64,000 bases of DNA from Lysobacter capsici (GTDB lineage Bacteria; Pseudomonadota; Gammaproteobacteria; Xanthomonadales; Xanthomonadaceae): positions 3,472,001 to 3,536,000 of the forward strand of contig NZ_CP076103.1 of NCBI RefSeq assembly GCF_018732085.1, written 5' to 3'. The stretch's first letter is position 1. Every line of letters begins with the position of its first letter. Shown here piece by piece: positions 45,601 through 54,023 of the stretch. The position numbers and the translations under genes were made by a program. Below the pieces are notes generated by a model. That model worked only from the letters and a program-made list of their open reading frames with translations. It had not been told where the DNA came from and searched no databases.

Positions 45601-48546
45601 CTGCGCGATCAGCCGGTCGCGATGGCCGGCGGCCGCCAGACCGTCACGCTGCCGACCGACCAGCCCGGCGACTTCCTGCTCGAAGTGCGCGGCAGCGACG
45701 GCAAGGTGCTCAACCAGATCGGCTACCGCATCGCCGGCGCGGCCAACCTGAGCCGTTCGCTGGAACGCAACGCCGAACTCAGCCTCACCCTGTCCAAGCC
45801 GAGCTACAAGCCCGGCGAGACCATCGAGATCAGCATCCGCGCGCCGTATGCCGGCAGCGGTTTGATCACCCTGGAACGCGACAAGGTCTACGCCCACGCC
45901 TGGTTCCGCGCCGACAGCAGCGCCAGCGTGCAGAAGATCACGGTGCCGGCGGATTTCGAAGGCAACGGCTACATCAACGTGCAGTTCCTGCGCGATCCGA
46001 ACTCCGACGAGATCTACATGAGCCCGCTGTCGTACGGCGTGGCGCCGTTCGCGGTCGATCGCAGCGCGCGCACCCAGCCGCTGACACTGGATTTGCCCAA
46101 GGTGACCAAACCCGGCACGCCGATGACCGCCGATGTCACCACCGACGGCAAGGCGCGCGTGGTCCTGTTCGCGGTCGACGAAGGCATCCTGCAGGTCGCG
46201 CGTTACCGCGTCGGCGAACCGCTGGATCATTTCTTCCGCAAGAAGGCACTGCAGGTCGACACCGCGCAGATCCTCGACCTGCTGCTGCCCGAGTTCAGCC
46301 GCATCGCCGCCTCGGCCGCGCCCGGCGGCGACGGCGAAGGCGGCATGTCCAAGCACCTCAATCCGTTCAAGCGCAAGTCGGAAAAACCGGCGGTGTGGTG
46401 GTCGGGCATCGTCGATGTCGACGGCGCGCACCAGTTCAAGTTCACCCTGCCCGATCACTTCAACGGCAAGGTCCGCGTGGTCGCGGTGGCGGTCACGCCC
46501 GAACGCATCGGCGTGATCCAGCGCGATGCGATCGTGCGCGGCGATTTCGTGCTGACGCCGACCGTGCCGACCCATGTCGCGCCCGGCGACGAGTTCGACC
46601 TGCCGGTCGGCGTGGCCAACACCATCGAAGGCGCCAAGAGCGCGGCGCAAGTCGCGGTGAGCCTGCAACTGCCGCCGTCGCTGACCCTGGTCGGCGCGGC
46701 GCCGGCCGCGGTCTCGATCGCGCCGCGCAGCGAAACCACGGTGCGGTTCCGGGTGCGCGCCGGCAATGCGCTGGGCGCGCTGCCGATCGGCATCCAGGCC
46801 GCGTCGGGCAGCGCGTACAAGGCGCAGCGACGGATCGAACTGTCGTTGCGACCGGCGCTGGTCGCACGCCAGGACCTGATCGCCGGCCGCGCCGACAAGC
46901 GCACGGTCATCCAGCCGCTGCGTTCGATGTACGACCAGCACGCCACGCGCCAGGTCTCGGCCTCGGTGTCGCCGCTGGTGGCGCTGGACGGGCTGACCGC
47001 TTACCTGGGCGATTACCCGCACCAGTGCAGCGAGCAGTTGCTCAGCGGCGCGTTCCCGGCGCTGGTGCTGCAATCGCATCCCGAGTTGGGCAAGGTGATC
47101 GGCCCGGGCGCGGGCAATCCCAAGCTCGGCATCATCGACGTGCTGCGCTCGCGCCAGAACAGCGAAGGCGGCATCGGCCTGTGGACGGCGACGCCGGACG
47201 CCGACGATTTCGTCACCGGTTACGCGGCGCTGTACCTGCTCGAAGCGCGCGACCGCGGCCAGGCGGTGCCCGACGACCTGCTGCGTTCGCTCAACAGCTA
47301 TCTGGAACAGATGGCCGCCGACCGTTCCGGCAACGATCTGGCCTCGCTGCGCAGCCGCGCCCTGGCCGTGTACCTGCTGGTCCGCCAGGGCCGCACCGCG
47401 AGCAACCTGCTCAGCGGCGTGCATGAGCAGATCAAGCGCGACCAGCCCACGACCTGGGAAAACGACGTGGCCGGTCTGCTGATCGCGTCGAGCTACCAGT
47501 TGTTGCAGCAGGACAAGGCCGCGCGGCCGCTCGCCAACAAGGCGTTGATCCGCGCCAACCGCAACGCGCCGGCCGCGGCCAGTGCGTACGCGGATTACTA
47601 CGACAACGGCATCGACCAGGCCTGGACGGTGTACCTGCTCAATCGCCACTTCGCCGCGCTGGCCAAGGACCAGCTCAAGCCGGCGGCGCTGGAACGCCTG
47701 CTCGATCCGCTGCGCAACAACAGCTACAACACCTTGTCCTCGGCGCTGACCGTGCTGGCGATGGATGCCTATGCCGGCGCGCAGCCGCAGCAACCGCTGC
47801 CGGTGCTGGAAGCGGCCGGCAAGGACGGCAAGTCGCGGCGCATCGGGGCCGCCCAGGGTTCGATCGCGCGCGGCGGTTTCGCCGGCGGCGATCTGCGCCT
47901 GTGGGTCGCACCGGGCGGCCCGGCGCCGGCCTGGTACCTGGTCAATCAGAGCGGCTTCGATCGCGCCCTGCCCAAGGCCGTGCAGGACAAGGGTCTGGAA
48001 GTGATCCGCGATTACCTCGACGACGCCGGCAAGCCGATCGCCGCGCTCAAGCAGGGCCAGGAAGTCACCGTGCGTTTGCGGGTGCGTGCGTTGGGCGCGC
48101 AGGCGCGCGGCAACATCGCGGTCGTCGACCTGCTGCCGGGCGGTTTCGAACCGGTTATGCAGTACGCCGCCGCGCCGACCGCCAGCGATGCCGGCAGCAG
48201 CGATTCGGAACAGGAAGGCTGCGAGGAAGACTGCGGCGACAGCGAAGGCGGCGATGAAGACGGCCAGCCCTCACGCGACGGCGCGGACCCGAACGCCGCG
48301 CCGCAGCAGACCCTCGCCCTGCCCGGTTCGACCTTCACGCCCGAGCACGTCGAGCAGCGCGAAGACCGCATCGTCCTGTACGGCGATGTCGGCAGCGCGG
48401 TCACCGAGTTCAAGTACAAGGTGCGCGCCAACAACAGCGGCAAGTTCGTGGTGCCGCCGGTGTACGCCGAATCGATGTACGAGCGCTCGGTGTACGCGCA
48501 GGGCGGCCCGGCCGGTGAGTTGCAGGTGGCCGTGCCGACGCCATGA
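42616..48546 (+). CDS. yfhM: Bacterial alpha-2-macroglobulin
   Basis: Very large periplasmic protease-trapping protein of 1976 residues. An N-terminal signal anchor lies at about 57-75 (LYLGSLLGLIVVGSLSYWL) instead of the lipobox found in E. coli YfhM. Serial macroglobulin/MG domains, a bait-like region and the TED domain follow, with a thioester motif C1471-S-E-Q (YPHQCSEQLLS). FNGKVRVVAVAV and other A2M signatures are present. The last 100 residues include an acidic Ser/Asp/Glu-rich stretch. It is coupled by ATGA overlap to the PBP1C gene, the conserved pair thought to guard the envelope when peptidoglycan is breached. Confidence 0.93.
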   Translation: MQTSAPPPQPAPAAEAGDAGRPKPWTRARRAVLGDIAWSPPSWLAALLARIRQKPGLYLGSLLGLIVVGSLSYWLITRPKPVIPGALAVELHSPELTDYDRTPPKVDSLRLSFSDSAAPIKQVGSAPVGVALSPELKGAWTWEDDKTLVFTPSEDWPVKTQYSVELDPKQTVAPKVVLQEHAFEFETAPFKAEIANSEFYQDPQDPALKKAVFELKFSHPVDETELQRRIALKLADGASTALAAPKYTVTYDERRLKAWVHSEPLTLPENGGTVVLDLAAGVPAKRGGTGSADKLSASVRLPSLYSVNVSDVTATLVENERFEPEQVLALTFNNAMRDTDVAGAVHAWLLPTKDPRRPAAQQSGNYSWSQSDVDEAVLKAATVLPLSAMPTEREYIESHSFKFQAPPGRRIYLRVNKGLKAFGGFMLGANYATVQTVPEYPKLLRFVGDGALLSLRGERRISVVSRNVPAARLEIARVLPDQIQHLVFNNNGSYDKPTFYNLSADSLVEREEKRLVLPAENPAKAHYEGVDLGQYLKPSRRGVFLLSLRTMSDEDRKRSATETLADDAGSEEDTRLIVLTDLGIVVKQAMDGRRDVFVQSLANGTPVAGARVRAVARNGETLIETDTDASGRAQLPSLTGFKREKQPAMLTVSQGEDYSFLPIDDQQRKLDYSRFDIGGEPNDLEAGALNAFLFSDRGLYRPGDTINIGMIVRAADWKRPLTGLPLEWEFTDPRGNVAKREKLKLSEQGFESASFAPSDSAPSGTWQIQLFLLGRDDQRTTIGSTSVQVREFAPDTMKVSAKLSSDNPNGWIKPEQLSATVDAENLFGTPAQQRRVEGTMVLRPYFPSFAQHPGYQFFDPQRAKEGYDEALSDQTTNADGKAEFKLDLTKYERATYQLSFLARAFEPGSGRSVAAQTTALVSNNDFLVGIKPIDDLNYVKRGAKRALQLLSIGQDGKPKAIDGLHAVVVEKRYVSVLTKQDSGLYRYVSHERRYDLRDQPVAMAGGRQTVTLPTDQPGDFLLEVRGSDGKVLNQIGYRIAGAANLSRSLERNAELSLTLSKPSYKPGETIEISIRAPYAGSGLITLERDKVYAHAWFRADSSASVQKITVPADFEGNGYINVQFLRDPNSDEIYMSPLSYGVAPFAVDRSARTQPLTLDLPKVTKPGTPMTADVTTDGKARVVLFAVDEGILQVARYRVGEPLDHFFRKKALQVDTAQILDLLLPEFSRIAASAAPGGDGEGGMSKHLNPFKRKSEKPAVWWSGIVDVDGAHQFKFTLPDHFNGKVRVVAVAVTPERIGVIQRDAIVRGDFVLTPTVPTHVAPGDEFDLPVGVANTIEGAKSAAQVAVSLQLPPSLTLVGAAPAAVSIAPRSETTVRFRVRAGNALGALPIGIQAASGSAYKAQRRIELSLRPALVARQDLIAGRADKRTVIQPLRSMYDQHATRQVSASVSPLVALDGLTAYLGDYPHQCSEQLLSGAFPALVLQSHPELGKVIGPGAGNPKLGIIDVLRSRQNSEGGIGLWTATPDADDFVTGYAALYLLEARDRGQAVPDDLLRSLNSYLEQMAADRSGNDLASLRSRALAVYLLVRQGRTASNLLSGVHEQIKRDQPTTWENDVAGLLIASSYQLLQQDKAARPLANKALIRANRNAPAAASAYADYYDNGIDQAWTVYLLNRHFAALAKDQLKPAALERLLDPLRNNSYNTLSSALTVLAMDAYAGAQPQQPLPVLEAAGKDGKSRRIGAAQGSIARGGFAGGDLRLWVAPGGPAPAWYLVNQSGFDRALPKAVQDKGLEVIRDYLDDAGKPIAALKQGQEVTVRLRVRALGAQARGNIAVVDLLPGGFEPVMQYAAAPTASDAGSSDSEQEGCEEDCGDSEGGDEDGQPSRDGADPNAAPQQTLALPGSTFTPEHVEQREDRIVLYGDVGSAVTEFKYKVRANNSGKFVVPPVYAESMYERSVYAQGGPAGELQVAVPTP

Positions 48547-50921
48547 CCGTGCGCGCAATCCTGCGCCGCGGCCTGCGGCGATGGCGGTGGTGGCTGCTGA
48601 GCCTCACCGTCCTCGCCGCGGTGCTGATCGGCGTGCGGTGGTGGCCCCACCCGTCGTTGTCCGAATCGATCCCGCTGTCCACCGTCGTGCGCGATCGCGA
48701 GGGCCGGCTGCTGCGGCTGACCCTCGCCAGCGACCAGCGTTACCGCCTGTGGGTGCCGCTCAAGGACATCTCGCCGCAACTGGTCGAAGCGGTGATGCTG
48801 CAGGAAGACGCCTGGTTCCGTTGGCATCCGGGCTTCAACCCGATCAGCCTGGTGCGCGGCGCGTGGTCGACCTACGGCAGCGGCGAGGCGCGGATCGGGG
48901 GCTCGACCCTGACCATGCAGCTCGCGCGTCTGCGCTGGCGCCTGCAGACCCGCGACGTGCGCGGCAAGCTGGTGCAGATCGCGCGCGCGCTGCAACTGGA
49001 GCTGTTCTATTCGAAAGACGAGATCCTCGAGGCTTATCTCAACTTCGCTCCCTACGGCGGCAACATCGAAGGCGTCGGCGCGGCCAGCCTGATCTATTAC
49101 CGCAAACCACCCGATCGCCTGACCCTTCCCGAATCGCTTGCCTTGGCGGTGTTGCCGCAAGCGCCCTCGCGCCGCGGCAAACTCGCCGCGCGCGACGACG
49201 ATGCCTTCTACATCGGCACCGGCCTGGAAGCCGCGCGCGCCCGCCTGTATGCGCGCTGGCGCGAGCGCCACCCCGAAGACCTCGCCGAGGACGCACTGCT
49301 CAATCTGCCGCTGCGCCTGCACAGCGCGCGCGAACTGCCGTTCCGCGCGCCGCATCTGGTCGACCGGGTCCTGGCCGAACGCGCCTGGCATCCGCAGGCC
49401 GGGCCGGAACTCAAGACCACCCTCGACGCGCGCCTGCAACGCTTGCTCGAAGAACGCGTGCGCAATCATCTGCAACGCGAACGCAGCCGCGGCCTGCGCA
49501 ACGCCAGCGCGATCCTGATCGACACCCGCGACATGGGCGTGCGCGCGCTGGTCGGTTCGGCCGATTACTTCGACGCTTCGATCCAGGGCCAGGTCAACGG
49601 CAGCGACGCCAAGCGTTCGCCCGGTTCCACCCTCAAGCCCTTCATCTATGCCCTCGCCCTCGATCAGGGCGTGCTGCATCCGCAGACCGTGCTGCGCGAC
49701 GTGCCCAGCGCGTTCGGGCCGTACACGCCGGAGAATTTCGACGGCCGCTTCATGGGCCCGGTGACCGCGACCGAAGCGCTGGTGCGCAGCCGCAACATCC
49801 CCGCGGTCAGCGTCGCCGCGCAACTCAAGCAGCCCACGTTCTACGATTTCCTGCGTCAGGCCGGGGTCAGCCGCATGGCCAGCAAGGATCACTACGGCCT
49901 GGCGCTGGTGCTCGGCGGCGGCGAAGTGACGATGGAGGAACTCGCGCGCATGTACGCGATGCTCGGCAACGACGGCCGCCTGCGCCCGCTGCGCTGGCGC
50001 GAGGACGATCCGCAGGAGGAAGGCGCGCGCCTGCTCAGCGCCGAGGCGTCCTACATCACCCGCGACATGCTGCGGCAGAATCCGCGCCCCGACGCGGGTT
50101 CGCAACCGGCCTCGCGGCCCCTGCCGGTGGCGTGGAAGACCGGCACCTCGTGGGCGTTCCGCGATGCCTGGAGCGCCGGCATCGTCGGGCCCTACGTGCT
50201 GGTCGTGTGGCTGGGCAATTTCGACGGCTCCAGCAATCCGGCGCTGATCGGGGTGGAAGCCGCCGCGCCGCTGTTCTTCGACATCGTCGACGGCCTGCAG
50301 GCCGCGCGCGTGGACGTGAGCGAACCGGTGCGGCAATGGCCGCTCAACATCAAGCGGGTCGAGGTGTGCCGCGCCAGCGGCGACCTGCCCAACGCCTGGT
50401 GCCCGCAGCGCGGCATGACCTGGTTCATCCCAGGCAAGTCGCCGATCCGCATCAGCACCGTGCATCGCGCGATCGCGCTCGACCGCGCCACCGGCCGCGT
50501 GGCCTGCGGACGCTTCGATCCGAGCACGATGCGCACCGAGGTGTTCGAATTCTGGCCGTCGGATCTGGCCCAGGTGTTCGTGCAGGCCGGCATCCCGCGA
50601 CGACGGCCGCCGGCCGGCCACGACTGCGGCGGCGCGCAGGACTGGCTGGGCTCGGCGCCGAGCATCACCTCGCCCTACCGCGCCACCCGTTACACGATGC
50701 GGCTGTCGCATCCCGACCAGGTCAACCTGAGCCTGGCCGCGACCGTCGACGCCGACGTGTCGAAGGTGTTCTGGTTCGTCGGCACCACCTTCATCGGCAG
50801 CGCCGATGCGGGCAAGGCGCTGGCGTGGACGCCGGACCGCACCGGCCAGTTCCGTCTGTCGGTGGTCGACGACCATGGCCGCAGCGACGAACGCGAGATC
50901 GAGGTGGCGGTGGTGCAGTGA
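48543..50921 (+). CDS. pbpC: Penicillin-binding protein 1C
   Basis: 792-residue bifunctional peptidoglycan synthase: an N-terminal membrane anchor, a GT51 transglycosylase domain with MLQEDAWFRWHPGFN and GGSTLTMQLARL, then a transpeptidase domain with S362-T-L-K (SPGSTLKPF), KTGTSWAFRDAWS and a C-terminal BiPBP-type domain. It overlaps yfhM by 4 bp (ATGA). Together they match the E. coli yfhM-pbpC pair. Confidence 0.95.
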   Translation: MTVRAILRRGLRRWRWWLLSLTVLAAVLIGVRWWPHPSLSESIPLSTVVRDREGRLLRLTLASDQRYRLWVPLKDISPQLVEAVMLQEDAWFRWHPGFNPISLVRGAWSTYGSGEARIGGSTLTMQLARLRWRLQTRDVRGKLVQIARALQLELFYSKDEILEAYLNFAPYGGNIEGVGAASLIYYRKPPDRLTLPESLALAVLPQAPSRRGKLAARDDDAFYIGTGLEAARARLYARWRERHPEDLAEDALLNLPLRLHSARELPFRAPHLVDRVLAERAWHPQAGPELKTTLDARLQRLLEERVRNHLQRERSRGLRNASAILIDTRDMGVRALVGSADYFDASIQGQVNGSDAKRSPGSTLKPFIYALALDQGVLHPQTVLRDVPSAFGPYTPENFDGRFMGPVTATEALVRSRNIPAVSVAAQLKQPTFYDFLRQAGVSRMASKDHYGLALVLGGGEVTMEELARMYAMLGNDGRLRPLRWREDDPQEEGARLLSAEASYITRDMLRQNPRPDAGSQPASRPLPVAWKTGTSWAFRDAWSAGIVGPYVLVVWLGNFDGSSNPALIGVEAAAPLFFDIVDGLQAARVDVSEPVRQWPLNIKRVEVCRASGDLPNAWCPQRGMTWFIPGKSPIRISTVHRAIALDRATGRVACGRFDPSTMRTEVFEFWPSDLAQVFVQAGIPRRRPPAGHDCGGAQDWLGSAPSITSPYRATRYTMRLSHPDQVNLSLAATVDADVSKVFWFVGTTFIGSADAGKALAWTPDRTGQFRLSVVDDHGRSDEREIEVAVVQ

Positions 50922-51026
50922 CGCGCGCCGGTCGCTGAACCGCCGGCCACGGCGAGGCGCCGAAAGCCGGGGATCGGCGACCCGGGCGCTTAAGATCGAG
51001 ACCGGTCACCTTCGCGAGACTTCCGC

Positions 51027-51719
51027 ATGGCCCGCTCATCCGCTGTCCGCCGCTCGCTGCGTTTCGCCGCGCCGCTGCTGTTCGCGTTCGCCGCCTTCGA
51101 TGCCGCGGCCGCGGCGGGAACGCCGCCGCCCACGCCCCCCACGCCGCCCGCCGCAGCTGTCAACACAGCGGCCGATATCGACGCGGTGCGCGGCTGCTGG
51201 ATCCAGAAAGTCGAACCCAACGGCCGCGCCACCGTGCTGCTGCGCCTGCTGCCCGATCGCGAACGTTCCGAGTGGCTCACCGGCCAGTTGCAGCGCGCCG
51301 ACGGCGACGATCCGGACAAACGCCTGCGCCTGATGTTCTCGCGCGACGGCCAGCACGCGGCGATGGCGACCGCGCCGATCGTGTCGGCGCCAACCACCGG
51401 CCACACCGACTCGCCGGTCAAGACCTTGCGCTCGGCGAAGGCACGCAAGCCCAACGCCGATCTGATGCCGAGCTTGATCGCCAATCCCACCGCGCAAATC
51501 GAATACGTCCGTTCGACCACGGCGGTGGCCCCGGCCAAGAATGCCGCAGCGGGAACGCGGGTGATCGAGTACCTCGAACGCGGCGGCGGCAAGCGCCTGC
51601 GGGTCGAGGTTTCGGCCGAACACCTCAAGCTCAGCGTCAGCGCCGCGGGTCTGCGGCCGCAAAACGCGAAGGCGCAGCAAGCGGTGTTGTTCGACGGTGG
51701 CCGCGACGGCTGCGATTGA
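51027..51719 (+). CDS. Exported protein of unknown function
   Basis: 230 residues with a signal peptide (SLRFAAPLLFAFAAFDAAAAAG) and a Pro/Thr-rich linker, then an unrecognised region containing DAVRGCWIQKVEPNGRAT. It ends FDGGRDGCD. It begins 105 bp after pbpC on the same strand. Function unknown. Confidence 0.65.
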   Translation: MARSSAVRRSLRFAAPLLFAFAAFDAAAAAGTPPPTPPTPPAAAVNTAADIDAVRGCWIQKVEPNGRATVLLRLLPDRERSEWLTGQLQRADGDDPDKRLRLMFSRDGQHAAMATAPIVSAPTTGHTDSPVKTLRSAKARKPNADLMPSLIANPTAQIEYVRSTTAVAPAKNAAAGTRVIEYLERGGGKRLRVEVSAEHLKLSVSAAGLRPQNAKAQQAVLFDGGRDGCD

Positions 51720-51755
51720 TCGCGCGTCCGCCTCGATCGTCGCGACTGGGTTCGC

Positions 51756-53072
51756 TCACTTCGCCGCCGTTACCCGCCACACCGTATTGCCGACATCGTC
51801 GCTGACCAACAAGGCGCCGTGCTTGTCCAGGCGCACGTCCACCGGCCGCCCTTGCGCGTCTTCCTCGGCATTGAGGAACCCGGTCAGCACATCGACCGGC
51901 GCGCCGTGGGGCTTGCCGTTCTTGAACGGTACGTAGATCACCTTGTAGCCGCTCTTGGGTTTGCGGTTCCACGAGCCGTGCTGGCCCACGAACAAGCCGT
52001 TCGCGAACGCCGCCGGCAAACTCGTGCCCTGCGAGAACGCGATGCCGAGCGAGGCGGTATGCGGCCCGAGCGCGTAATCGGGCACCAGGGCTTTGGCGAC
52101 CAGTTCCGGATTCTGCGGTTTCACCCGTGCATCCACGTGCTGGCCGTAGTAACTGTAAGGCCAGCCGTAAAACCCGCCGTCCTTGACCGAAGTGATGTAG
52201 TCGGGCACCAGATCGCTGCCGATCTCGTCGCGTTCGTTGACCGCGGTCCACAGCGCGCCGGTACTCGGCTCCCAGGCCAGCCCGTTGGGATTGCGCAGGC
52301 CGGTCGCGAACAGGCGTTTTTCGCCGCTGGCGCGATCGAGTTCCCAGATCGCCGCGCGGCCTTCTTCCTTGTCCAGCCCGTTCTCGCCGACATTGCTGTT
52401 GGAACCGACGGTGATGTAGAGCTTGCTGCCGTCGCGGCTGGCGATCAGGTTCTTGGTCCAGTGATGGTTGAGCCCGGCCGGCAGGTCGGTGACCTTGCTG
52501 CCCTTGTCGACGATCGTGGTGTCTCCGTCGCGGTACGCAAAACGCCACACCGCATCGGCGTTGGCGACGTACAACTCGTTGCCGACCAAGGCCATGCCGA
52601 ACGGCGAATGCAGGCCCTTGAGCAGGACCGTGCGCAGTTCGGCGACACCGTCGTTGTCGGCATCGCGCAACAGCGTGATGCGATCGGCGCTGGGCACGGT
52701 CGCGCCGGCCTTCTTCATCACCCGGCCCGCCATCCAGGCCTTGAAGCCTGATGGTTTCTCGCCGTCGGACGGCGCATTGCTTTCGGCGACCAGCACATCG
52801 CCGTTGGGCAGCACCTGCAGCCAGCGCGGATGATCCAGCCCGACCGCGAACGCAGTGACCGCCAGGCCCGCCGCCGGCGTCGGCTTGGCGCCCTGCGGCC
52901 AACCGATCGCGGGCGCGATGTTGACCGTCGGCAGCGTGGTCGGATTCGGCGACGGCAGCGTTGGCGACGCGCCGGTGCCGTCGGACACTTGCAGGGTCGC
53001 GCTTTCGCCGCAGGCGGCGAGCGCCAGAGCGGCGGTGATCGATAGCGCAGTCACGCGCGGCGAACGGATCAT
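51756..53072 (-). CDS. PQQ-type sugar (sorbosone) dehydrogenase-like lipoprotein
   Basis: 438 residues with lipobox ALAAC, followed by a six-bladed beta-propeller typical of the L-sorbosone dehydrogenase/soluble GDH superfamily. Markers include DHPRWLQVLPNGDVLVAES, AGLNHHWTKNLIASRDGSKLY, ATGLRNPNGLAWEPSTGALW and FSQGTSLP. Members may bind PQQ; substrate unknown. Start ATG 53072 (MIRSPRVTALS) rather than the open extension to 53240. A hairpin repeat of the GGGGCTTCAGCCCC family lies upstream. Confidence 0.85.
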   Translation of the reverse strand: MIRSPRVTALSITAALALAACGESATLQVSDGTGASPTLPSPNPTTLPTVNIAPAIGWPQGAKPTPAAGLAVTAFAVGLDHPRWLQVLPNGDVLVAESNAPSDGEKPSGFKAWMAGRVMKKAGATVPSADRITLLRDADNDGVAELRTVLLKGLHSPFGMALVGNELYVANADAVWRFAYRDGDTTIVDKGSKVTDLPAGLNHHWTKNLIASRDGSKLYITVGSNSNVGENGLDKEEGRAAIWELDRASGEKRLFATGLRNPNGLAWEPSTGALWTAVNERDEIGSDLVPDYITSVKDGGFYGWPYSYYGQHVDARVKPQNPELVAKALVPDYALGPHTASLGIAFSQGTSLPAAFANGLFVGQHGSWNRKPKSGYKVIYVPFKNGKPHGAPVDVLTGFLNAEEDAQGRPVDVRLDKHGALLVSDDVGNTVWRVTAAK

Positions 53073-53211
53073 GGTCGGACTCCTGGAGGCAGGCGATGCC
53101 TGCCGCGAGAATGCGGTGCGCGAAGTAAAGCCGGCGAGAAACGCGGCGGATCGACACGCGTAGTGTGAAACCGGCCGGGTTTGCACGACCGCCTGCGCGC
53201 CGCGAGGTTTT

Positions 53212-53243
53212 TTTGTGAGAGGGGCTTCAGCCCCTCTCACAAA
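53212..53243. repeat. Compact GGGGCTTCAGCCCC hairpin
   Basis: TTTGTGAGAGGGGCT, loop TC, AGCCCCTCTCACAAA: a perfect 15-bp stem, the half-unit of the family seen at 1939 and 17593. It lies downstream of the cold-shock/excalibur gene; the T-run TTTTTTT at 53208-53214 is on the wrong side for its transcript. Confidence 0.8.
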
Positions 53244-53320
53244 GGACCTGCGGGTTTACGCTGGACGGCGGTCGTCCGATCCGCATGCCAATCGAATGCG
53301 TGCAACGACAACCCGACTTT

Positions 53321-53920
53321 TCAGCACTCGCTCTCGCAAGGCTGACCATCTCCGTCGCCATCCATCTTGGTATTGGGACAATGGCGCACAAAGAACCGCG
53401 CTTCTTCGCAGGAGTTCATTTGCGAACAATGAATGCGACCGTCGCAGACGAATGTCGGTCCACTACGCGAGTCGGCAGGCGAAAATTCGGCGGACGACGC
53501 GGGCGATGCCCGACGGCTGTCGGATACGCCATCGGCACCAACGGATTCAGCCATCGGCGCGGGCATGACACCGCGACCGGCGAAATAACGGTCGTAGCCC
53601 ACCCAGCCGATCGCAGCGACGGCGGCGATGCTCAGCGCGCTGCCGAGCAGCCCCGAACGCGGCGCGGCCGCATCGCGCGCCGATCGACGATGCCCCGGCG
53701 GCCGTGAGCCTTCGCCGGCGCGCATCACGTTGATCGCTTCTCTCTTGCCGTCGGGTTTGATGCGTATCTCGAACGACACCAGCTCGTTCACCTGCGGCCG
53801 GGCACCACCGCGCCGGAACGCCGACACATGCACGAACAACTCGTCGCTGCCCTGCGCCGGGGCGATGAAACCGAAGCCGCGCTCGTCATTCCATTTGACC
53901 AGGGTTCCGTGGGTTCTCAT
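53321..53920 (-). CDS. Cold-shock domain, transmembrane, excalibur fusion protein
   Basis: 199 residues of unusual build. Residues 1-65 are a cold-shock domain (HGTLVKWNDERGFGFIAPA with RNP1, then ELFVHVSAFRRGG). Residues about 95-115 are a membrane segment (SALSIAAVAAIGWVGYDRYF). The C-terminal part is an excalibur-type calcium-binding motif, CEEARFFVRHCPNTKMDGDG with a final Cys pair. The N-terminal nucleic-acid-binding domain would be cytoplasmic and the Cys/Asp-rich domain periplasmic. Start ATG 53920. Cold-shock plus DUF1294 proteins are known; this excalibur combination is less familiar. Confidence 0.82.
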   Translation of the reverse strand: MRTHGTLVKWNDERGFGFIAPAQGSDELFVHVSAFRRGGARPQVNELVSFEIRIKPDGKREAINVMRAGEGSRPPGHRRSARDAAAPRSGLLGSALSIAAVAAIGWVGYDRYFAGRGVMPAPMAESVGADGVSDSRRASPASSAEFSPADSRSGPTFVCDGRIHCSQMNSCEEARFFVRHCPNTKMDGDGDGQPCESEC

Positions 53921-54023
53921 ATGCGGCCAAGGCCAGAGAGGTCGCCCCAGTATTCGCCTGGGCGTACCGCCAGACAAGCTCCACGCCGCAGCGCGGCGCT
54001 AGCGGTCTGCCTAGAATGCAGGC

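Noticed and set aside
42583..47793. Very long antisense frame opposite the alpha-2-macroglobulin gene
   Set aside because: A mirror effect of GC-rich codon use; its Val/Ala/Arg/Gly/Gln-rich translation has no domain, while the plus strand has all A2M signatures.
48012..50876. Long antisense frame opposite pbpC
   Set aside because: Shadow of the PBP1C coding sequence; no motifs.
53208..53243. Intrinsic terminator with U-tract for the cold-shock/excalibur gene
   Set aside because: The T-run is on the 5' side of the hairpin for that transcript, so it would not act as a U-tract; treated as a repeat unit.
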